Of a stretch of DNA of 64,000 nucleotides, positions 56,649 through 64,000 are shown in pieces. The notes under the pieces are model-generated. The model saw only the letters and a program-made list of their open reading frames with translations. It was not told the origin of the DNA and did not search any database. Position numbers and translations under genes: made by a program. Source of the stretch: Streblospio benedicti. Its lineage: Eukaryota; Annelida; Polychaeta; Spionida; Spionidae. The first letter of the stretch is position 1, and each line of letters begins with the position of its first letter. The stretch is taken from assembly GCA_019095985.1 (NCBI GenBank), contig JAGTTF010005776.1, positions 27,391 to 91,390 on the forward strand, read 5' to 3'.

Positions 56649-57822
56649 GAGCTTCTGGTAATGGTGTTAAACAAAGACGAATTTTGCTTGGTTTCTTAGG
56701 AGACTTTGGTACAAATTTGTTGTTTTCTGCGGACCACTCCATGTGTGGGAGTGCAGTGCTCCAATTGCAATTTGCTTTTAATGGGCATAACGAAGAGAAG
56801 TCAATGCCAAAAAGACTTGATGAAAGCATTCCCATACTTGATCCATCCACTTCTGTACTCGATGTGTGTGCATCATCACTATGGGTTGCTGCTACTGCTG
56901 TTAGCTCCTTGGCAAAGCACACTATATGTGAGTGATTTCGCTTCAAGCACTTTGAGCAGGTGACTCCCCAGTTAGGGCAATGAAGGTTACGAGGTTTGCG
57001 GGTTCCTGGACCATGGTCCTTGCTGCCACACCCTGTACAACCACGTGGTAGTGTCTCTTGGGTCTGATTTTTGTTATGGTGCTTAGACTTCATCTCGTTC
57101 TTTTTATATTGTGACTTTGTGATACCTATTGTGGATGTGTTTAAACTTCGTTTTGCTTGTTGACCCTGCTCAACAGCGCTGAGATATTCGAACTTCAGCT
57201 TCAGTGTTGTCAAGGTAGAGTGTTTTGCCAGTACCTCACCTTGTGTTTCCTTATCATAGAGGCCAACAACCAATTGATCAGAAACCATGGACTCTGCATA
57301 TGATAGGTCCGTTTGACAGGTGCACTTTATCTTAAAATCACAATGGGATGCTTTGGATTGTAGACGTCCCATAAATAGGCGTATTGGCTCATCACGTGAT
57401 TGTTCCATTCCATAAAATTCTTGTCTATGCACAGAGATATTCTTACTTTCTACTGCTATTTCTTTAATGTAGCACAACAGCTTTTCATGTGTACATTTAT
57501 CAAGTTCGCTCTCACCTACGAAGTTGAGGAGGCATCGACGCAGCTCAGTCGTGCATGCAGCATTCAGTTCGTGTTTCAACTCATCTCCTGTAATGCATGA
57601 CCGTTTTGTGTAGATGTTCCACTCACGGTTGAAGAAAGCCCATTCTGATTCAGAGCATCCGGTGTCTATACCTGGTCTATCTGGCTTTTTTGTTCTTGTT
57701 ATACAGGGATGTGGAGCACTGTGTACAGCTGCATGTAACTTCATTAACTCTACCGCGAGCCCCTCGCCAACTTCTTCTGTTTTATATGTACAATCCGTTA
57801 TAGGGCACTTTACGGAAGTCAT
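56587..57822 (-). pseudogene. gypsy gag
   Basis: A 411-residue minus-strand frame starts at an ATG just downstream of the primer-binding site. The N-terminus has a C2H2-like cluster (CPITDCTYKTEE ... LHAAVHS). The middle is a capsid-like helical region (GMEQSRDEPIRLFMGRLQSK). Two Cys/His knuckle-like clusters follow (GCTGCGSKDHGPG and CPNWGVTCSKCLKRNHSHIV). The N-terminal zinc finger is seen in some invertebrate Ty3/gypsy gags. Builds the particle and binds RNA. Fossil. Confidence 0.8.
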
Positions 57823-57867
57823 TTTTTAAAAACATATATACTTTTTTCTATCCTGCTGACTGCGCCA

Positions 57868-57966
57868 TGTATGGTAACTAAACTAACTTTATTTACCGCT
57901 TGTTCAACATATATACAGGTACATTACATAAGTACTACACAGGTCAGTTTATACACTGCAAATACA
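57868..57966 (-). repeat. 5' LTR of the gypsy element
   Basis: Reads TGTATTTGCAGTGTATAAAC to TTAGTTACCATACA on the minus strand, followed by TGGCGCAGTCAGCAGG, a primer-binding-site type common in the family. A TATAAAC box and AATAAAG signal fit within about 99 bp. Confidence 0.75.
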
Positions 57967-58119
57967 ATGTAAATAGATTTTCTGTTATAAACTAACACCA
58001 CACATACATATAAAAATAATGGATATAAATAAACGGTATTAAAATTGTATTAGAATAAAAATCGGCCGGTTTCAACAGTTTATGACGTGTGTAGGCTGTT
58101 TTAATTGTCGGACTTGCAT

Positions 58120-58245
58120 TATCGCCTTGCTGGGGTGGCCTGTAAAAAAAACAATAACACGTGTCCTGGTTTATCCGGCCACCTGGCTTATGCGGCCAGT
58201 TTGTGTCTGCAGATGGGATGGCCGTATAAGACAGGGACTACTGTA
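58120..58245. mobile_element. right end of the Tigger/pogo element with TA target site
   Basis: The reverse complement begins CAGTAGTCCCTGTCTTATAC and continues with GGCCATCCC and GGCCGCATAAGCCAGG. This is the CAGT(A)GTCCCT..TTATACGGCC wording of Tigger/pogo ends, and TA follows at 58244-58245. A second, nearly mirrored block (GGTTTATCCGGCCACCTGGC) lies just inside. The matching left end was not found upstream of 52012. Confidence 0.65.
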
Positions 58246-58399
58246 CTAATATTTATATGTCAATGTTCAAAAATGAATCAAAATAAATTAGCGCTATTCA
58301 TGTACGAAGCTTCAAAGAAGCATATACATTTGTCACCACACCTGTCAGATCACCTTTTGACCATCAACTCGTTCGGCTGTACGTCCACAATTAATATTT

Positions 58400-58650
58400 G
58401 CACAATAGTTTATTTTTCATTCAATTTTCATCAATCGTATACACAACTTGTCAGAAAATTGACTCTGCCCCAGGGGTCCCTCAAATTATTTAGTATGAAC
58501 CATAGCTGGATCATTTTTTCAATTTTCATCAAATTTATTATGTAAGGTGTATTTGCCTATATGATCATCATTCCATAGTCGAATCATGCCCCCTGACGTC
58601 CATCAAATTTTGTAAGTATAAACCATAGCTGGGTTATTTTTTAATCAATT
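58400..58650. repeat. degenerate tandem repeat, period about 125 bp
   Basis: AACCATAGCTGG(A/G)T with TTTTCAATTTTCATCAAATT or TTAATCAATTTTCTCC recurs two to three times; GACTCTGCCCC and AATCATGCCCC also correspond. Confidence 0.55.
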
Positions 58651-59430
58651 TTCTCCAAATTTACACACTATGTGTATATTCGTATGTGAAAAAATGGTAA
58701 AATATGTAAATACATGGCCTAGATGCATCACTGTGACAAGTGAATCTCTCTTATATTTGGTAATCCGCACCTCATAAGTAATAATCTGAAGATCTGTTGG
58801 GCTTGATACTAAAGTATTTGAATACACCCCGGGCATATAAATGAGAACTTTTCCTTTGCCAACAGTCCATTTTTTCAGATAAAGCTCATGGGCTTTCATG
58901 CACAGGGATATGGTACACAGAATATGCTGATTGTATGCAAAGAATGGTGCATGTAATTATTAATACATTATGTATACTAAAATCTGTTGGTAATATATTG
59001 AATTTTTAAGCGATAAATGTAAAAATAAAGTTTTCGACTCAATTGTATATTGATAATCAGATTGAGAGACCTGCTCTCAGCACAAGGAAGATGTCACTGA
59101 CATTCAAAGATTTTTTGAAGGAACTTCTTCATTCATGGTATACTATGTAGGAAAATTTGCCTTTTGCTTTAAGAGAACATATATAATAAAGTATTTGCCA
59201 TATTCAGAATATTTGTGTTAATGTTTGAAATTCAGAATGCAGAAGAAATACAGTAGCATCACGGCTATCAATAAACATACTGTAAGTAAAAATGAATCGA
59301 TATTTGTGCGAAACATGTTTTCTTTACAAATGAAACAAACATTATTTCTTTTCAAAATGAGACCAAACTATTTTTTTTCACATGTGTGCGGTGCACAAAC
59401 AAGTTTTTTTTCCATATTTTACAGTCCACC
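58651..59430. other. intergenic, AT-rich
   Basis: No coding frame or partner repeat recognised before the tandem duplication at 59434. Confidence 0.35.
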
Positions 59431-59433
59431 CCT

Positions 59434-60479
<1,046 letters not shown>

Positions 60480-60879
60480 AAGTGTGTGTTAGACTTTATT
60501 GTATGTGTCGGGGGGCCCAATCCCCGTGAGCTCTGCCGTGCTCTCTCTCTTAACTGCCTCATTAGCCTAGGCGAGGTGTCGTATGCTCCAGGCGGGCTGC
60601 CTAGTCCGTTGGACTTACGCCGTCCCTGGCATACTCCCCAGCGGGACAAAAAATTAAAATGATCTTTCTGAAGAAAGTGATATTTTAATGTATAAACATA
60701 CGATCGAGGGCTATGATAATAGTGGAGATCGTATAGAGGCAGTAAGTTGAGCATCGGCGGCCCGGGTTGTGGGTTTATACAAAAGACAACTCACAATTTG
60801 CAATTACAATCGATACGAGCATGCAATATTAATCTACGTAACATGTACATGAAAATGTATAATCGTAAAATGTCCAATG
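60480..60879. other. unrecognised, GC-richer stretch
   Basis: 60500-60650 is richer in GC and reads CCCCGTGAGCTCTGCC, CTCTCTCTCTT and GGCGGGCTGCC. It may be the edge of another repeat. No gene is seen. Confidence 0.3.
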
Positions 60880-61313
60880 TAACAATATCATTTCACTAAC
60901 AGCAAGGTACACTTAAATAAATGTGTAAAAATTTAAAGCGGTAAATGTGAGACAACATGTAAGCAGCGTATAATGAAGCGTGATAAATTGCTGACATCAG
61001 CTAACAGCGGCACTACAAGTGTTAAACATAAACGCAGCTGAATGTGAGGCGCAATTAAACTAGTGTAAACTTACGAATATTTGACAAACATGTAACAATA
61101 TCATTTCACTACTAGCAAGGTACACTTAAATAAATGTGTAAAATTGTAAAGTAATAAATGTGAGATAACATGTAAAGCAACGTATAATGAAGCGCGATAA
61201 ATTGCTGACATCAGCTAACAGCGGCGCTACAAGTGTTAAACATAAACTCAGCTGAATATGAGGCGCAATGAAACTAGTTTAAACTTACGAATATATGCAT
61301 GTATGACAAACAT
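60880..61313. repeat. 213-bp tandem duplication
   Basis: TAACAATATCATTTCACTA starts units at about 60880 and 61093. AAATTGCTGACATCAGCTAA and GCGGC(A/G)CTACAAGTG occur in both. About 95 percent identical by eye. Confidence 0.9.
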
Positions 61314-62556
61314 GGTGTAACAGTAGCAAGGAAATGTCAACACATAAATCAGTGAACATGGTAAATCAAATCAGAATTGAACGAGACAACAATGTATTCA
61401 AAATGAGTAATAACGGAAAATTCAATTCTACACATCTATTCAAAAATATAATAAGCGTCAATAAACTATAGTTCTAGGCTTATATACAAGATGCATACAT
61501 AGACAAATTTTTTACAAGTGGCGTTGATTATTGTCCATGTTAAACAGGTGTCCCGTCTGGCGGAAGTCCTGGCGCGGTAAATTGGTGTGAGGTGATTATG
61601 TGTGGTATTAATGTGTTAGTCTGGAAATTGATTCGGTGTGTGGGTCGGTAGTTGGCGTCCTGGCGTCCTAGGTGGAGTTGAGACGTGTTCCAGATGTGTG
61701 ACAAGTTGGAAGGTGGTAATGTGTGTAATAGAGTGGATATTGCAGGCCTACCGAACACATTCTATGAGTAGATCACACGGATAATGAATAATGTATTAGT
61801 TTGGGCTGTGCATGGGTAACACTGCACATATTACAATTACCAGTTTTAAAATGATGTCATGCGGTATAAGTGTTTAAGTAATTTAGGAACACTAATACTA
61901 ATTGAAATACGTGTTAAAGCTATAAGTTTCAAAATAATGAGGTTTATATTTGGCATTGTACAAATGCATTATATGTTCTTATAGGTGATAAATATAAACG
62001 TTTATACCAGTCTTTAATGACAGAGGTTAGGCATATTATTGCATAATTAATACATGAATAATTACTCCTCGTGAAAACCTCCATGGAATGGGTTTCCTGT
62101 TCTTTTTGTGCATTTTGACTTATATCTATTGGTGTGGTGCTATGGAAACGAAGTTACGTTAAATGCAAACACTAGGTCGTTTTGATCTGAGGATTTGATA
62201 CATGAGTGGCAATTGAAAAAAAATAATAATTGCATTAAGAAGTAACGAAAACATCCGAGTAAGCTTAGCAGACGGTTTGGTAGGCCTGATTGTGTGCTGA
62301 GGATAATTGGTTGTGTGTGTAGCAAGGTGGATAATTTTACCGCTCACTATGTATATCATTCCTAGTTATGTGTATTACGTGATAATGACGTGTGCGGAAC
62401 ACAATGTGCGATGAAGCTATTGTTTGTGGATAATATGTATCACGTGATAATGATGTATTATACGAACATGTGGTAATGATGTGTGAAATAAATTGTGGAG
62501 TGGGGCTATTGTTTGTGGATTATATGTATGATGTGTGGAATAAATGTGGAATGGAA
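61314..62556. other. non-coding, with short G/T-rich repeats
   Basis: GTGATAATGA(C/T)GT, GGAATAAA and CTATTGTTTGTGGAT(A/T)AT recur in 62371-62555 with no strict period. It may be the 3' untranslated part of the minus-strand element on its right. Confidence 0.4.
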
Positions 62557-63159
62557 CTATTGATCTTGTTGTTCATATGTAGATTGATCGGAAGTTATAA
62601 GCTCATATTTGTTTTTGTTATGAAATTTTATCAGTAGGCACCCATAGTAGTTAATGTTGGCCGATATTCTAGAAAGTATTACGTAGTTCCGAATATAAAT
62701 TGGAAATTGGGTTGGCATTTGTATTGATAGTGTATCAGGACCGAGTTGCAATTGTAGGTTTGATTGCCAATTCATGTGTATACGTGGCCAAAAGGCTGAT
62801 CTGGACAGTGTAAAACCAGCGAAACGTGGCAGGTCTGCATATTTGAGACGAGCATCGCTCGGTATGGTGCGTAAATAAATGATCGATGTTTCGTCTGCTG
62901 TGAAAATTTTGTAGTATATGTCGACTACTTGATTTAGCAGGAGTTGGTTTTGTAGGCGCTTGTATTGTTGGTATTGCGAAATGATTTTGAATGTAATGTA
63001 GAGAAGTCCGCCAACGATGGCAATCAATAAAGAGTATGAAATCCACGCCATGTCGTCCTCAATCTGGTCGATGAGGCAGGGTGGTATGGGTTCTTGTGTG
63101 GGCGTGTCTAAATCAAAAGTTAGAACTGCGGGTAGGTTCGCCGCCATGGCTGCCATCAT
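62557..63159 (-). CDS. single-pass membrane protein, possibly envelope-like C-terminal part
   Basis: A 200-residue minus-strand frame with one strong hydrophobic segment at residues about 40-61 (WISYSLLIAIVGGLLYITFK). An acidic, Pro-rich stretch (FDLDTPTQEPIPPCLIDQIE) precedes it, and a 130-residue tail with polar strands follows (RFAGFTLSRSAFWPRIHMNW). The preceding frame on the same strand (63839-63492) carries a Cys-rich ectodomain-like sequence. Together they resemble the end of a viral-type glycoprotein: ectodomain, membrane anchor, tail. I do not recognise a named family. It is treated as a possible envelope-bearing fossil; its state cannot be judged because the window ends. Confidence 0.4.
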   Translation of the reverse strand: MMAAMAANLPAVLTFDLDTPTQEPIPPCLIDQIEDDMAWISYSLLIAIVGGLLYITFKIISQYQQYKRLQNQLLLNQVVDIYYKIFTADETSIIYLRTIPSDARLKYADLPRFAGFTLSRSAFWPRIHMNWQSNLQLQLGPDTLSIQMPTQFPIYIRNYVILSRISANINYYGCLLIKFHNKNKYELITSDQSTYEQQDQ

Positions 63160-63491
63160 GGAAGGTCAAGATTGTTTTGTCCTCCGTTATTGTTTTGTCT
63201 GCCGTGGTACCACAGCAGCAAAAAGTGCCGCTGTGAGAGCTAAGTCCCAAAGGCCCAGGAAACAGATGAGATATACGTCGATCCAGTTAATTTCCTGGCT
63301 GGCGCTATCATGGGCGGTGTCTTCAGGTCAGTGTGTTTATACTCTTTCAATTTCTGGAAAACTAGTTTAGAGTCTACCCCCAAGTCAAGGTCCTTGTTTA
63401 AATCTTCCTGTAATCTTTGTTTGTATCGTGATAAGTCCTCAAACGTGGCTTTGGGTTTGGTGTCTGACCGCAGATTGACTGATGGTGACTT

Positions 63492-63839
63492 TTATTTGTG
63501 TGAGAACGTGCCCAGGGGCACGGGGAATTCAATGTTGATTGGGTATGAAACTTTGACGTGAGTCGATATGTTAGATCCCAGGCAATCAAAGATACTTGGG
63601 CCTATTAGAATGTTGTTTGCTATCGCGTGGCAGAAGCATGGCAATTCAATTATGGCATGGCTTGATATCTGTTGTTGTGACCGCATCCCAATAGGGCAAG
63701 CGATCGTGATGGGGGAATCGAAATTATTCAGCAAGTATTCTGTGTCACCTATCTTTGTAGCTGTTGGGTGTGGTTCTTGGTCCATGAATGTGTCGTATAC
63801 CGAGTGCCCAACTTTAGCAGGGGCCTGGACATGGCTCAC
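63492..63839 (-). pseudogene. Cys-rich ectodomain-like segment, possibly envelope-like
   Basis: The minus-strand frame contains TIACPIGMRSQQQ, then IELPCFCHAIANNILIGPSI, FDCLGSNISTHVKVSYPINI and FPVPLGTFSHK. Cys pairs, an N-glycosylation site (NIS) and beta-rich wording fit a secreted or surface domain. Similar PC.C....ILI wording occurs in envelope-like proteins of some invertebrate LTR elements, by memory only. It lies upstream of the membrane protein on the same strand. Fossil if viral in origin. Confidence 0.35.
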
Positions 63840-64000
63840 CTCTCGCCCCCTAGAAATACAAATAAGGTCAGTATGACAAGGGCCAACTGCCCATGAGTGA
63901 AGCCGCCGAGGCCAGCCACCTCGAGGAGGCCGGCCAGCCCGCCACCTAGCGGCTACATACTAGCATAAAACCAGCGGCTCTCGGCAACTCTGGTGTGGTA
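63840..64000. other. GC-rich window edge
   Basis: A GCCGCCGAGGCCAGCC-rich stretch unlike its AT-rich neighbours. No gene recognised. Confidence 0.3.

Larger units (their letters stand above)
52927..57966 (-). mobile_element. Ty3/gypsy LTR retrotransposon fossil with very short LTRs, inserted in Tigger
   Basis: The minus-strand order is 5' LTR (57966-57868), primer-binding site TGGCGCAGTCAGCAGG, gag, protease-like region, RT, RNase H, integrase, polypurine tract (GGGGAGGGGGAGA), then a 3' LTR partial copy (52992-52927). All parts of a Ty3/gypsy element are represented. It carries several interruptions, probably four to six. LTRs of about 99 bp are unusually short. It lies in antisense orientation inside the Tigger element. 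Confidence 0.85.

Overview
This is a stretch of AT-rich, intron-style animal nuclear DNA that is almost entirely repeats. No operons, Shine-Dalgarno sites or prokaryotic genes are seen. Long (AGT)n microsatellites, a tRNA-derived SINE, Penelope-like, BEL/Pao, Ty3/gypsy and pogo/Tigger elements, LINEs and TA-flanked MITEs together suggest an aquatic invertebrate. A lophotrochozoan such as a mollusc is my guess; the species cannot be told from the sequence. A run of 100 Ns (10373-10472) marks a scaffold gap.

Layout. 1-860: 3' end of a Ty3/gypsy polyprotein and its tail. 862-4556: a candidate DNA transposon with long, diverged terminal inverted repeats around a decayed gene. That gene combines Cys/His clusters with a PIN/FEN1-like nuclease signature and is the most interesting object here. 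4617-8892 (copy A) and 32687-36133 (copy B): a 3.45 kb direct duplication. Copy A carries a LINE insertion with a 9-bp target duplication and copy B shows the empty site. 9240-11640: short repeats, a minisatellite and the gap. 11640-16600: a GC-rich block with minus-strand coding character that I could not classify. 16900-20790 (-): a BEL/Pao fossil with a later insertion. 20973-21758: tandem repeats. 23125-24960 (-): a Ty3/gypsy-type fossil carrying a SINE. 25288-25470: a TA-flanked MITE. 25549-28197: a Penelope-like element in inverted arrangement, followed by a plus-strand LINE to 29462.

29463-41740: repeat C twice, a 640-bp MITE, an LTR pair (31637 and 40039) enclosing copy B, several small hairpin repeats and one exon-like fragment (40706) that is the best candidate for host coding sequence. 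41743-49566: a second LTR pair (about 640 bp each) around 6.5 kb with no recognisable gag-pol, so a large non-autonomous LTR derivative. 52012-52930: an open pogo/Tigger transposase frame cut off before its third catalytic Asp by a minus-strand Ty3/gypsy element with very short LTRs (52927-57966). The Tigger right end lies at about 58243. 59430-60480: a tandem duplication holding (AGT)27 and (AGT)89. 62557-63840 (-): a membrane protein, possibly the envelope-like part of another LTR element.

The genes do not form a pathway. The window records nested insertions: LINE into duplicated unit, SINE into gag fossil, repeat into BEL/Pao, gypsy into Tigger, and copy B inside an LTR pair. All identities are judged by eye, and most repeat edges are good to within a few to about 20 bases.
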